Assembly: GCA_028280445.1 (NCBI GenBank)
Contig: JANQLU010000152.1
Span: 24,033-88,032 of the forward strand
From: Pirellulaceae bacterium
Lineage (GTDB): Bacteria; Planctomycetota; Planctomycetia; Pirellulales; Pirellulaceae
DNA length: 64,000 bases
Direction: 5' to 3'
The translations under genes and the position numbers were made by a program. Within the stretch, counting starts at the first letter, position 1; every line of letters begins with the position of its first letter. A model generated the notes under the pieces. It was not told where the DNA came from and made no database searches. It saw only the letters and a program-made list of their open reading frames with translations. Positions 53,131-62,463 of the stretch are shown one piece after another.

Positions 53131-53178
53131 GACAGGATTTACAGGATGTTTTTCGGATCTTATCCTGTCAATCCTGTC
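53131..53178. repeat. Type D repeat
   Basis: GACAGGATTTACAGGATG, then TATCCTGTCAATCCTGTC as the inverted partner. Confidence 0.85.
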
Positions 53179-53212
53179 CACAGAGATTTGGAGAAGTGTA
53201 ATTGGTAAGTAG

Positions 53213-53268
53213 GTAGGGCCGGTTCCTACCGGCCAATCCAACGAACGGCCGGTGGTAACCGGCCCTAC
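53213..53268. repeat. Type C repeat supplying a stop codon
   Basis: GTAGGGCCGGTTCCTACCGG ... GGTGGTAACCGGCCCTAC. Read on the minus strand, the right arm starts GTAGGGCC, whose TAG (53265-53267) stops the gene that follows. Confidence 0.9.
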
Positions 53269-53825
53269 GCGTTAGACGAATCCACAGCGTGTGTTTGCTC
53301 GAACAAATCATCAACACGATAGACATCCACGTCGTTCAGGATTTTTTCATGACGATGATCGGGATAGTTGCCGTAAAAACGTTTAATAAAATGTCTGGCT
53401 TTTTTATTCTCAAGGTGCTGTTCCCATCCGATTCGTTGCAAAAACCGGTCGCTGATCCGACCGTTGGTGACTTCGGCGACGATCGCATTGATGTTTTTTA
53501 ATCTGGCGATTTCATCCAGGATCACGAGCGCTCCGCGAAAAGTGCCGTAGGATGTTCCTGATGTTGAAACAATGTATTTCAAAGCCAGAAAACCCGAATG
53601 ACCCATCGGTTGGTTGTAATACAGCATGCACTGATTGCGGCGTTGGCGTTTGTGTTGCCAACCTCCCATCCAGGTTGCCTCGGCAACTGAGATCATTTTG
53701 GGCCACGGTCGGAATTGGATCTGTTGAAAACGTTCGTCGACAACTTTGATGACGCCGTAGCGTCGCGATCGTATTTTGTCGCGACTTTGATTTAAATCGG
53801 TAACAGTTTCAAACAGCGGGTTCAC
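53265..53825 (-). CDS. GNAT-like protein
   Basis: 186 residues from GTG at 53825 with AAGGA seven bases upstream. The central part follows the N-acetyltransferase pattern: a strand with MLYYNQPMGHSGFLALKYIV, a turn TSYGTFRGALVILDEIARL where an acetyl-CoA loop would lie, then NAIVAEVTNGRISDRFLQRI and GWEQHL. The canonical Q/RxxGxG/A loop is not clearly present, so acetyltransferase activity is doubtful. The TAG stop belongs to a type C repeat. Prepilin peptidase lies 36 bases upstream on the same strand, so the two may be co-transcribed. Confidence 0.65.
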   Translation of the reverse strand: MNPLFETVTDLNQSRDKIRSRRYGVIKVVDERFQQIQFRPWPKMISVAEATWMGGWQHKRQRRNQCMLYYNQPMGHSGFLALKYIVSTSGTSYGTFRGALVILDEIARLKNINAIVAEVTNGRISDRFLQRIGWEQHLENKKARHFIKRFYGNYPDHRHEKILNDVDVYRVDDLFEQTHAVDSSNA

Positions 53826-53861
53826 GAAAAATCCTTTTCTGAGAAAACACGCACGAGTTTT

Positions 53862-55121
53862 TTAAGCCGTCCTATTTTTGATTTGGCCCCATACCGTCAG
53901 CATCACGAACATCAGTAACAGCGACACTGCGATGACGATCAACAGAATTTCTCCAAGGATAAAGATCTGCTGCGATGCCCACTTGTTCCACAACGATGAC
54001 CAGCCAACGACGACGAAAACAGCACCAAGGCTCAGGTACGGTCCAAAAGCGATATCCGGTTTCTTGGTAAACATAAATTGTCCGATGGCAATAATGACGG
54101 CTGCGAACGGCGCAAATGCAAACGTCAACAGCGCCGCTTGCCAACCCAGAAAGGCACCAATCATGGCCATCAAGGTGACGTCACCAAACCCCATGGCTTC
54201 GACACCCAAGGCTTGACCGGCAATCAACCGAATCGCCCACACGAGAATCATTCCGAAAGTCATTCCCAGGATAGCGCAAAACAGGCTTTCCCAATGAGTT
54301 GCACCGATCGTGAAATGGGCGATGGTGATCGCAGCCAGCCCAACCACAAAAATCGATGCCATGATTTTGACCAGTGGATGCATTTGCCGTTGGCGAACAC
54401 GAATATCACATTTGGTTTTGCGTTTGGGTTGTAACAGCAAAGGCACGTAATAACGAATGGTGGAGTATTTGCCGAATCGGATAGGGAAACCGCCAACTAG
54501 AAAAGCGATACACCAAAACGCAAAACATCCCAAAGCGATATACAGGCTGGTCGACGATGCGACCCAGCCCGGCAGCGGTTTCGGAGAAGCGAATTGAATC
54601 GGCTCCCAAAGATTTTTGACGACAATCGGTAACCGGCTTGTTGGAAAAATTGCAGCAAACGTCAGCGCGAACAACGTGCCAGTCACCGTCACCTGATCGG
54701 GGATCGTTTTTTCATCAAAATCAATGAATGTCGTGATGGTCAACAAAACCAGCATCACGCTCAGCAGTGAAAACCAGATCCAGTATTCACTGATCAACGC
54801 TTTATTTTTACCAAGTCCCGTCAAACCACCTTCGAAGATCCAGAAGTAAAATCCCGCTAGAACTGCACCAAAAAACAACTCGATGGCCAGCGGACGTGAA
54901 AAAAACGCGGTACCGTGAACCGACTCCTCGCGTTTGAGAGAAACCCAACCGATGACAGGGATTCGATCCAGCAATCGACGTGGGCCAACATCGGGATGTT
55001 TCGGACCCCAGGGACTGAGCGTTTTTTGTACTACCGCCCAGCGATAGATCGCCCAGTTGATAAACGAACCGACGCAACACCCGGTCGCAAATACGAATAA
55101 AAGTTGCAGTGGCAATGGCAT
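53862..55121 (-). CDS. Prepilin peptidase-like A24 protein, enlarged
   Basis: 419 residues against about 250-290 in most type IV prepilin peptidases. Both aspartates of the aspartic protease are present: Asp134 in TTFIDFDEKTIPDQ and Asp314 in GFGDVTLMAMIGAFLGW (the family has GxGD). The N-terminal GSFINWAIYRWA matches the usual GSFLNVVIYR-type motif. The paired CxxC motifs of the N-terminal loop are absent. The extra length is a central insertion with two more helices and a basic loop (about 155-270). About ten membrane helices in all. It should cleave and perhaps methylate type IV pilin-like leaders. No pilin gene is nearby; it lies 54 bases after aroK. Confidence 0.88.
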   Translation of the reverse strand: MPLPLQLLFVFATGCCVGSFINWAIYRWAVVQKTLSPWGPKHPDVGPRRLLDRIPVIGWVSLKREESVHGTAFFSRPLAIELFFGAVLAGFYFWIFEGGLTGLGKNKALISEYWIWFSLLSVMLVLLTITTFIDFDEKTIPDQVTVTGTLFALTFAAIFPTSRLPIVVKNLWEPIQFASPKPLPGWVASSTSLYIALGCFAFWCIAFLVGGFPIRFGKYSTIRYYVPLLLQPKRKTKCDIRVRQRQMHPLVKIMASIFVVGLAAITIAHFTIGATHWESLFCAILGMTFGMILVWAIRLIAGQALGVEAMGFGDVTLMAMIGAFLGWQAALLTFAFAPFAAVIIAIGQFMFTKKPDIAFGPYLSLGAVFVVVGWSSLWNKWASQQIFILGEILLIVIAVSLLLMFVMLTVWGQIKNRTA

Positions 55122-55175
55122 GTCATGACCGGCGATGGTGAAGGCTTCAGTTCTCGAATTTTAGCGACCTGCTCG

Positions 55176-55721
55176 TTACGGGGAACCGAGGTCATTTTTG
55201 TTATCGACGTTTCGCAGCCATTGCACGATCTGCTCAGCAACCTGTTCGGGCTGCAACGTGTCCGTGTCGAGCGAAAAATCCGATAATTCCGCATAAATCG
55301 GTTGGCGTGCGGCCAAGACTGATTCGACTTCGGCCAGTCCACCTTGAGAAGTCAAATTGGGACGGGTAGTTTGCGATTGCTGGTCGCGATTCATGCGATC
55401 CCACAAAACTTCCGCCGATGCGCGAAGCCAGACGATCTGTCCTGAATCGGAAAGAATCGTGCGGTTCTCAGGTCGAACAACGGCACCGCCCCCAAGGTCG
55501 ATGACGTGTTGTTGAAGTTTTCCATAGGCGGCAATTTGTTTAGATTCCAAATCGCGGAAAGACTCCTCGCCGTCGTGTTCAAAAATCTCAGCAATCGATT
55601 TGCCGGCCATCTTTTGAATTTGCTCGTCGACGCGAACCAGCGGCCAACCGAGTTTCGCTGCGACCAGCCGCGCGACTACGGACTTCCCTGCCCCTCGATA
55701 GCCGATCAAATAAAGATTCAA
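55176..55721 (-). CDS. aroK: Shikimate kinase
   Basis: 181 residues. Start taken as TTG at 55721, where GGAG lies six bases upstream; no ATG is in frame nearby. The enzyme phosphorylates shikimate at the 3-OH. Walker A GYRGAGKSVVA, the shikimate-binding VDEQIQ, the FRDLE motif and LGGGAVVRPENR are all present. It directly follows aroDE (28 bases), giving three consecutive steps of aromatic amino-acid synthesis in one unit. Confidence 0.9.
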   Translation of the reverse strand: MNLYLIGYRGAGKSVVARLVAAKLGWPLVRVDEQIQKMAGKSIAEIFEHDGEESFRDLESKQIAAYGKLQQHVIDLGGGAVVRPENRTILSDSGQIVWLRASAEVLWDRMNRDQQSQTTRPNLTSQGGLAEVESVLAARQPIYAELSDFSLDTDTLQPEQVAEQIVQWLRNVDNKNDLGSP

Positions 55722-55749
55722 CGCGAACTCCAGCGTATTTGATCCATGA

Positions 55750-57312
55750 TTAGAAACGCGCTGGACTTGTCGCGCGTTTGAGTTCTCGCCGACCGATTCC
55801 GACGTCCGGAGCAATACCGGTAAACAATTTGAACTGTGCTGCCGCCTGGCGGATAAACATGTCCACTCCCGTGATCGTTCGGCAATCCGCTTTTCTGGCG
55901 TATTTGATAAATAGCGTTTGTTCCGGGTTGTAAACCGTGTCGAACACGACCTGGTGGCTCTCAAACCAATCCTGTTCGAACGGAGATTCGTCGAGATTAG
56001 GTGCCATCCCGACGGGCGTAGCATTAATGATGACGTCGCATCGATGATTGGCACGCCCCGGCCAGTCGATCGCTTTGCATTTCATGGATTGGGCCAAGTC
56101 ATCCGCTTTTTTGAAATCGCGAGACGCGATATGAACTGTTGCTCCACCGCGGACCAAGCCAAAAGCCAGAGCTCGTGCGACACCACCGGCGCCCAGGATC
56201 AATGCTCGCATATCATCGAATGGAGTGTCTTTGTCGTTAAACTCGATTTCCTGTTTCAAAACTTCGATGGCAGCGGCACAATCTGTGTTGTACCCAAATG
56301 CGTCACGCCCTTTGAACACCAACGTATTGCTGGCACGAATGCCGACAACATTTTCGTCGAGCACGCTAATATGGCGGAGAATTTTTTCTTTGTGAGGAAT
56401 CGTGACGCTCAAACCTTCGATGCCAAATTCACGGCAAGAATCCATGAACGGGTCCAAATGTTCTGCGGGTACGCGAAACGGCATGTAAACGGCATCGATT
56501 CCGGCTTCTTGCAACATTTTATTGTGAACACGCGGGCTCAAACTGTGGCCGACCGGATCGGCGATCACCCCAAACACTTTCGTCGATTTACCGATTTCGG
56601 AAAATCGATATTCTCGTGTCATCTGTTTGTAACTGAGTTGGCCTGGCGCGATGGTCCGCTCTTTGTTAAAGCTGGCGTAGGTAAACGGCGCGCCGAATTT
56701 TCCACAGAGGACACGTGACGGCATTCCCATTTCACCCATGCAAAATGCGACCGTTGGTACGTCCGAATCGCGACTGATTCGCAGCAATGTGAAATTGTCC
56801 ATCGGGTTGTTTGCCAACGTTACGATTTTGACAATGTCGGCATCCATCCCACAAAGCCGTTTGTGGATCTCCGCGATATCTTGTGGTGTTTCATTAAAAT
56901 TGTGGTAACTGACGATCCGTTTGGTTTTTCCGTAGCGCGGAATGTTGCCGGCAATGTCGTGTTCCAAATCCACATATTCAAAGCCCAACGCGATAGCCGT
57001 TCGCAGCAAACCCTGGCGGTCTTTTTCAGATTTTTCCCATCGTCCACCTTCACCGCGACGTCGGCAAGTTGCGACCAATTCACATTTTTTTTCAGCCAAC
57101 AAACGCGACACATTGACGGCGCGTCGCACAAAATCCATTCGCAGTTCAACGAGATTGGCCCCATTGGCTGACAGGTGATCACGTTCGGCGATCATCATGC
57201 GGTGACGACCGCGACCGACGCTAACACAGATTTGGGGTTGAGATGTAGAAATAACGGAATTCCCGAGTGTCAAAATTGCAGAGTCTGATTGCGAGGCTTC
57301 GGGGGCGTTCAT
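55750..57312 (-). CDS. aroDE: Bifunctional 3-dehydroquinate dehydratase / shikimate dehydrogenase
   Basis: 520 residues from ATG at 57312. Residues about 25-235 are a type I dehydroquinase: NLVELRMD, SYHNFNETP with the catalytic His, DIVKIVTLANN with the Schiff-base Lys, and CGKFGAPFTYAS. Residues about 245-510 are shikimate dehydrogenase: VIADPVGHSLSPRVHN, VTIPHKEK with the catalytic Lys, NTDCAAAIE with the Asp, LGAGGVARAL for NADP, and NATPVGM. The fusion catalyses two successive shikimate steps and is typical of plants and of several chlamydial and planctomycete lineages. First gene of the aroDE-aroK-prepilin peptidase unit. Confidence 0.96.
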   Translation of the reverse strand: MNAPEASQSDSAILTLGNSVISTSQPQICVSVGRGRHRMMIAERDHLSANGANLVELRMDFVRRAVNVSRLLAEKKCELVATCRRRGEGGRWEKSEKDRQGLLRTAIALGFEYVDLEHDIAGNIPRYGKTKRIVSYHNFNETPQDIAEIHKRLCGMDADIVKIVTLANNPMDNFTLLRISRDSDVPTVAFCMGEMGMPSRVLCGKFGAPFTYASFNKERTIAPGQLSYKQMTREYRFSEIGKSTKVFGVIADPVGHSLSPRVHNKMLQEAGIDAVYMPFRVPAEHLDPFMDSCREFGIEGLSVTIPHKEKILRHISVLDENVVGIRASNTLVFKGRDAFGYNTDCAAAIEVLKQEIEFNDKDTPFDDMRALILGAGGVARALAFGLVRGGATVHIASRDFKKADDLAQSMKCKAIDWPGRANHRCDVIINATPVGMAPNLDESPFEQDWFESHQVVFDTVYNPEQTLFIKYARKADCRTITGVDMFIRQAAAQFKLFTGIAPDVGIGRRELKRATSPARF

Positions 57313-57355
57313 AGGTATCAAAACGGAGAGCGACGAGAAGACATCTTCGCCATTA

Positions 57356-57361
57356 ATTATA
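57356..57361 (-). promoter_or_regulatory. Possible -10 element of aroDE
   Basis: TATAAT on the minus strand, 44 bases before the ATG. No good -35 match is seen. Confidence 0.3.
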
Positions 57362-57440
57362 ATCCGCCGTTAAACAAAATCGTTAGGGAGTTGTAGGAAT
57401 TCTTCCGATTCTAAGGCATTCTTTGGGGAAATTCCAAGCC

Positions 57441-59357
57441 TTATATTCGTTTAAAACGTTTATCTAGTTCGTTTCGGGTAAACACCAACGCGGTCGGTCG
57501 TCCGTGAGGACAATGATGGGAGTCTTGGCACAGGTCACGATGTCGCAGCAGGTCTTCGATTTCCTCCGCCGTCAGTTTGTCGCCTGCCTTGATCGCCGCT
57601 TTACAGGAGATCAGATGGAGCAGGCTATCGATGACGTCTCGACGTTCTGGTTTTTTTCCTTCGTTTTGCAACAACTCGACTACATTGCGCAATATTTCAG
57701 CCGGATTGTGATTGACCAACATGGCGGGATAGCCGGAAACCAAAATGCTGTCGCCGCCAAACGAATCGACTTCGATTCCAATCTCAGACAGGATTTCCTG
57801 GTTGTCCAAAACCAATGCCGCTTCGGCGGCTGTCAGGGAAACCGGTTCGGGAACCAACAATCGTTGTGTTTCCAGTTTTCCAGCCAACACTTTTTCACGC
57901 AGCTGTTCGTAGATCACGCGTTCATGCAAAGCATGTTGGTCAATGATCACCAAGCCTTCGTCGTTTTCCGTGACCAGATATCGATTGTGGAGTTGCAGCG
58001 CTCGGTAATTTTGCGTCGGAGGTTGGTCGCTTTGATAATCCGGATTGAGTGCCGCGTGCTCGGTAGAAAAATGGGGGCCAACATTTGGTGAAACAGGCGC
58101 GGGGTGTTCATAAGGTTGAAACGCCGGAGTCGTCGCGGCGGATGATTCGCGGGGATGCGTGACCCAGTCGCGTACCGGTTGGCGATTCGGGAAAGCGAGT
58201 TCGTTTTGTTCCCCCGGTAGAGACGTGTCACCGAACGACTGGTTCAATTGTTGGCGAGACCAGTTTTCCATGGTCGATTCGCTCGAACCGGCAGCCGAGT
58301 CGACAGGTGCCACCGGCTGCTGTTGGGTGGCCGTCAAATCGGTTGTCAAGAATTTATTGCGGATGGTGCCTAATAGCTGACTGTACAAACGACCGCCATC
58401 TTGAAATCGAACCTCAAGCTTTGCCGGATGAACGTTGACATCGATAATGTTGGGCGGCATTTCCAATTTTAAAAACGTGATTGGAAATCGCCCAACCATC
58501 AACAACCCGCGATAGGCTTCGCTCAACGCATGTTGCAACGATCGATCACGGATGTGTCGGCGGTTCAAAAACAAGTATTGCATTTTATTGTTCGAACGAT
58601 TGATTTTAGGATTCGCCACAAATCCCGAGAGTCGGATTCCAGAATCCTCGCTTTCAATCGGAATCAGGTGGCTGGCGATTTCGTCACCGAAAAACCCTTG
58701 AATTCGCTCCAGCCAGTTGTTAGTGGCTGGTAATTCATGAATGATACGTTGGTTATGTTTCAACGTCATTTGAATATGCGGATTGGGCAACGCGATGCGG
58801 GTAAACGCTTCGGTAATGTGCCCCATTTCTGTTTGCGTGGTGCGCAAGAATTTCTGGCGTACGGGTGTATTAAAAAACAAATTTGCGACTTCGATCGACG
58901 TTCCAGGGGCGCACCCACACGGCACCGGAGGTTCCGCATTGCCGCCGTGAACCAGCAATTCAAAACCTGAATCTTGTTGGCCCGTACGAGAACGGATTTT
59001 CATGTGAGAAACTTCCGCGATCGACGCCAGCGCTTCGCCGCGAAACCCCATCGTGGCAACTGAAAACAAATCGTCGGCATCCGCGATTTTGCTCGTGGCG
59101 TGACTGGTGACGGCCAAAGTCAAATCGTCAGGTTCAATCCCAGAGCCATTGTCCGTGATCGAAATCAGGTCAGCGCCCCCTTTTTCAATCAGCACATCGA
59201 TTCGCGTGGCGTGGGCATCGACGGAATTTTCCATCAATTCTTTGACGACGCTGGCTGGACGTTCGATGACTTCGCCCGCCGCGATTTTGTTGATCACGCT
59301 GGCAGACAGTTGTTGGATGCGACCAGGCGATTTTCTTTGGTCAACAGTTTGCGACAT
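57441..59357 (-). CDS. mutL: DNA mismatch repair protein MutL, endonuclease type
   Basis: 638 residues. N-terminal GHKL ATPase motifs: ELMENSVDAHAT, DNGSGIEPDD and TMGFRGEALASIAE. The C-terminal domain carries DQHALHERVIYE (residues 473-484), the DQHAx2Ex4E metal-binding motif of the nicking MutL proteins, along with SCKAAIKAGD and CPHGRPTALV. So it should itself nick DNA, as in bacteria without MutH. Residues about 340-430 are a Ser/Pro/Gln-rich linker. It starts three bases after the sigma-54 regulator stop, with GGGAAAAAAG inside that gene; they are one transcription unit. No mutS is in the window. Confidence 0.96.
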   Translation of the reverse strand: MSQTVDQRKSPGRIQQLSASVINKIAAGEVIERPASVVKELMENSVDAHATRIDVLIEKGGADLISITDNGSGIEPDDLTLAVTSHATSKIADADDLFSVATMGFRGEALASIAEVSHMKIRSRTGQQDSGFELLVHGGNAEPPVPCGCAPGTSIEVANLFFNTPVRQKFLRTTQTEMGHITEAFTRIALPNPHIQMTLKHNQRIIHELPATNNWLERIQGFFGDEIASHLIPIESEDSGIRLSGFVANPKINRSNNKMQYLFLNRRHIRDRSLQHALSEAYRGLLMVGRFPITFLKLEMPPNIIDVNVHPAKLEVRFQDGGRLYSQLLGTIRNKFLTTDLTATQQQPVAPVDSAAGSSESTMENWSRQQLNQSFGDTSLPGEQNELAFPNRQPVRDWVTHPRESSAATTPAFQPYEHPAPVSPNVGPHFSTEHAALNPDYQSDQPPTQNYRALQLHNRYLVTENDEGLVIIDQHALHERVIYEQLREKVLAGKLETQRLLVPEPVSLTAAEAALVLDNQEILSEIGIEVDSFGGDSILVSGYPAMLVNHNPAEILRNVVELLQNEGKKPERRDVIDSLLHLISCKAAIKAGDKLTAEEIEDLLRHRDLCQDSHHCPHGRPTALVFTRNELDKRFKRI

Positions 59358-59360
59358 GGG

Positions 59361-60809
59361 TTATTTCTTTTTTCCCAGACCGTATTCATTCAATTTCCGA
59401 TAGAGATTGCGTTCGCTAATCCCCAGAATACGTGCTGTTTCCTCACGATTGTTGTTGGCAATTTTCAAAGTTTTCTCGATGGCCCAACGCTCGATGTCTT
59501 TCAACGTTTGTCCGACGAGGAATGAGGCGTCGTCGCCTCCTGCTGGTGTCGCAGCTTCGAGGGCTTCGGCGACCGAGCCGTTGAGATCGGGGGACAGATC
59601 ATCCAGTCCCAATGTTCCATCAGTATCCATCACAACCAACGACTCGACAACGTTTTTCAGTTGTCGAACATTTCCCTTCCATTGGTAATTGAACATCCAG
59701 CGCGTCAGGTCGGGAGAAAAATTCTTGGTTTTCTTGTTGTGGTTTTTATTGGCTTGTTTGCGAAAATAATCGGCCAGCGGGATGATGTCATCTTTGCGAT
59801 TTTCCAAAGGCGACAAATGGACTGTGACAATCTTCAATCGGAAATACAGATCGCTGCGAAACCGCCCTGCCTCGACTTCCGCTTCGAGATCTTTGTTGGT
59901 CGCGGCCAGCACGCGGACATTGACATCGATCGGTTTGTTGTCCCCGACGCGCGTAATTTTTCGTTCTTCTAAAACACGCAGCAATTTGATTTGTGTGGGC
60001 ATCGGCATATCGCCGACTTCGTCCAAAAACAAAGTCCCGCCATTGGCGTACTCGAATTTCCCCACGCGGTCATTAATGGCGTCTGTAAAAGCGCCTTTGA
60101 CGTGGCCAAAAAGTTCGCTTTCGATTAAATGTTCTGCGATAGCTGCAGTGTTGATGGGTACGAAGGGTTTGCTTTTGCGCGGGCTATTTTGATGAATTGC
60201 TTGGGCAATCACATCTTTGCCAGTTCCCGTTTGCCCCGTGATCAGCACTCCCGCTTCGGTCGGCGCGATTCGTTTCAATCGGTCGACGACATCCTGCATA
60301 CTGGCGCTGGCATAAATCAGGTTTTCAAAACCGAATTTCTCATCCAATCGGCCCTGCAGATCGCGGTACCCTTGTTTGAGTCGGACGGATTCCAGCGCCT
60401 TGGTTGCAACCGCCTGGAGGCGTTTGGTTGAGATGGGTTTTTCGAGAAAATTAAAAGCGCCCTGTTGCATCGCCTCGACCGCTTTCGGTACTGAAGCGTG
60501 TCCGGTGACGAGGATCACTTCGGCGTCGGGCAAATTTTGATTGGCAATGGCCAGGATTTCCATGCCGTCCAGTTCGTTCATGACCAAATCGGTTACGATC
60601 ACGTCGAATTGGCGGTTTTGGATGAGCTGCGCGCCTGCGGGACCCGAGGTTGCGATCGTGCAGTGGTGTCCGATCCGTTCCAGGCTCTCGGCCATGGCTT
60701 CCGCGTGATCTTTGTCATTGTCAACGAGCAATGAGCGAACATTGACCGGTTCGGATGGTGTCTGTGCCATTTCAGAATCGACGAAATCATTTGTCATGTT
60801 TGTGATCAT
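59361..60809 (-). CDS. Sigma-54-type response regulator with GAFTDA loop
   Basis: 482 residues (a second in-frame ATG lies four codons in). Receiver domain: Asp74 in VIVTDLVMN, Thr in VTGHAS, Lys in EKPIS. AAA+ domain: Walker A GQTGTGKDV, Walker B GGTLFLDEVGDMP, arginine finger region RFRSDLYFRL. The sigma-54-contact loop reads GAFTDA (239-244) where GAFTGA is usual. The C-terminal Fis-type helix-turn-helix is ETARILGISERNLYRKL. The sequence is that of an NtrC-like activator with a changed loop. mutL follows in the same unit. Its sensor kinase is not adjacent. Confidence 0.92.
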   Translation of the reverse strand: MITNMTNDFVDSEMAQTPSEPVNVRSLLVDNDKDHAEAMAESLERIGHHCTIATSGPAGAQLIQNRQFDVIVTDLVMNELDGMEILAIANQNLPDAEVILVTGHASVPKAVEAMQQGAFNFLEKPISTKRLQAVATKALESVRLKQGYRDLQGRLDEKFGFENLIYASASMQDVVDRLKRIAPTEAGVLITGQTGTGKDVIAQAIHQNSPRKSKPFVPINTAAIAEHLIESELFGHVKGAFTDAINDRVGKFEYANGGTLFLDEVGDMPMPTQIKLLRVLEERKITRVGDNKPIDVNVRVLAATNKDLEAEVEAGRFRSDLYFRLKIVTVHLSPLENRKDDIIPLADYFRKQANKNHNKKTKNFSPDLTRWMFNYQWKGNVRQLKNVVESLVVMDTDGTLGLDDLSPDLNGSVAEALEAATPAGGDDASFLVGQTLKDIERWAIEKTLKIANNNREETARILGISERNLYRKLNEYGLGKKK

Positions 60810-61036
60810 ACAAAATCATTCCAGAATAGAGTAGTAAATGACCTTGGACGGGGTGTCGTATTTCACGCGAGAACGCCATAGACCGTGGGTTTTTCGTTGC
60901 AATCGTCATTTCTGATATTTCGTGGACTCGCGGCCCGACGGTCCTGAATTTGTCGGTTTAATTTGCCGATGGGTCTCGTTAGAATAGGACTACTAGTTCG
61001 CATTCTTGGCCAACCCTTTGTTTTATTGCAGGTTCG

Positions 61037-62440
61037 ATGATCAACACGCGCCGTCGCGGAATTACGAAAACAATCGTCTTGACGGTTGTTTTGCTACTGA
61101 TTGCTGGGGCGATCGGCATGTTTTTAACGCGCCAAAGTCAACCGTCTGGCGTCAATCTTGAAAACGCGATTATCTACAAAGTGTTCGAAGGGGATTTTCG
61201 CTCCTCGATCGTCGAATCGGGTGACCTGGAAAGTTCCAGCAGTATCGAAATTCGCTGTAATGTGAAAGCCAAAGGCCGCGGGGGAACAACGATTTTAAAG
61301 CTGATCCCCGAAGGCGAGATGGTCGAAAAAAATCAGTTCCTGGCCCAACTCGACGATTCGGTTTTGCGCGACGAATTGACGCAACAGCAGATCATGGTGG
61401 CGACCGACGAAGCAGCCGTGATTCAGGCGGAAAATGATCTGGCGACCGCCGAAGCGATTCTCGAAGAATACAAAAAAGGGACTTATCAAAACGAATTGGC
61501 ACAGAATGAATCGGAAAAAGCACTGGCCGAAGAAACCATGCGACGTGCGATTCAGTATCTCGAATACAGCGCTCGGTTGAGCCAAAAAGGATACTTGACC
61601 CGAACCCGTCTCGAAGCGGATCAGTTTGCCGTTAAAAAAGCGGAAAAGGATTTGAGCATTGCATCGGAAAAACTCAAACTGTTCAAAGAGTTTACTTACG
61701 AGCGGATGGTCAAAGAATTTGAAAACGAAATCAAAAAACAAAATGCCAATGTGAAAGCGGCAAAAAAACGTTTGGAATTGAGCCGCTTGCGTGAATCTGA
61801 ATTTGCAGCGCAAGTTGCAGCGTGCAAGATTACAGCGCCCGACAAAGGGATGGTCGTTTATGCCAACGAGGTTGATCGCCGCGGCAACGCCACCACCATT
61901 ATCGAAGAAGGGGCAATCCTCAGGGACGGCCAGCCAATTTTTCGACTGCCAGATCCAACGAAAATGCAGGTGTTGACGACGGTCAACGATTCAAAAATCA
62001 ACGATGTACGCGTGGGGCAACCGGCCATTATTCGACTCGATACGGATCCCGATTTGGAATTCAAAGGCCGGGTTTCCAAAGTCGCTTCGTTTCCGCTGCC
62101 GCGCCGTTGGTACCAGGCTCCGATTGAATACGAAGTTTGGGTTGAAATTGTGAAACCAACCGAGCAGACGCGACCTGGACTGCGCGGGAAAGTCGAAATT
62201 GTTATCGAAGAATCCAAAAACAAAGTTCAAGTTCCCGTTTCATCGTTGGTGAAACATCAGGGACAGTACTATGTGTTGGTCAAAAACGGCAAACAACTCG
62301 AAGCGCGTTCTGTGAAAATCGGTTCAAACAACGATCAATTTATTGTGATTGAATCGGGGCTCCGTCCCGACGAACTTGTTTTGGTGGATCCTGAAAAATA
62401 TCTTGAATCGACAAATCTCGATTCGACCAGTGAGCCGTAG
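61037..62440 (+). CDS. MacA/HlyD-like efflux adaptor
   Basis: 467 residues. N-terminal membrane anchor (VLTVVLLLIAGAIGMFL), lipoyl-type half-motif (IRCNVKAKGRGGTTILKLIP, EGEMVEKNQFLAQLD), a coiled-coil hairpin at about 115-255 (ESEKALAEETMRRAIQYLE, VKAAKKRLELSRLRES), the second lipoyl half (ACKITAPDKGMVVYANE) and a beta-barrel with VRVGQPAIIRLDTDP and a membrane-proximal end. It links an inner-membrane transporter to the outer membrane. Next to the MacB-like permease after 23 bases. It lacks the lipid anchor of some homologues. Confidence 0.9.
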   Translation: MINTRRRGITKTIVLTVVLLLIAGAIGMFLTRQSQPSGVNLENAIIYKVFEGDFRSSIVESGDLESSSSIEIRCNVKAKGRGGTTILKLIPEGEMVEKNQFLAQLDDSVLRDELTQQQIMVATDEAAVIQAENDLATAEAILEEYKKGTYQNELAQNESEKALAEETMRRAIQYLEYSARLSQKGYLTRTRLEADQFAVKKAEKDLSIASEKLKLFKEFTYERMVKEFENEIKKQNANVKAAKKRLELSRLRESEFAAQVAACKITAPDKGMVVYANEVDRRGNATTIIEEGAILRDGQPIFRLPDPTKMQVLTTVNDSKINDVRVGQPAIIRLDTDPDLEFKGRVSKVASFPLPRRWYQAPIEYEVWVEIVKPTEQTRPGLRGKVEIVIEESKNKVQVPVSSLVKHQGQYYVLVKNGKQLEARSVKIGSNNDQFIVIESGLRPDELVLVDPEKYLESTNLDSTSEP

Positions 62441-62463
62441 TCGGTTTTGATTTGGATTGAAAC

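Noticed and set aside
19827..53178. Type D copies (CATCCTGT units) considered as a CRISPR or tandem-array locus
   Set aside because: Three scattered copies of about 36-56 bases, each an isolated inverted pair, without spacers.
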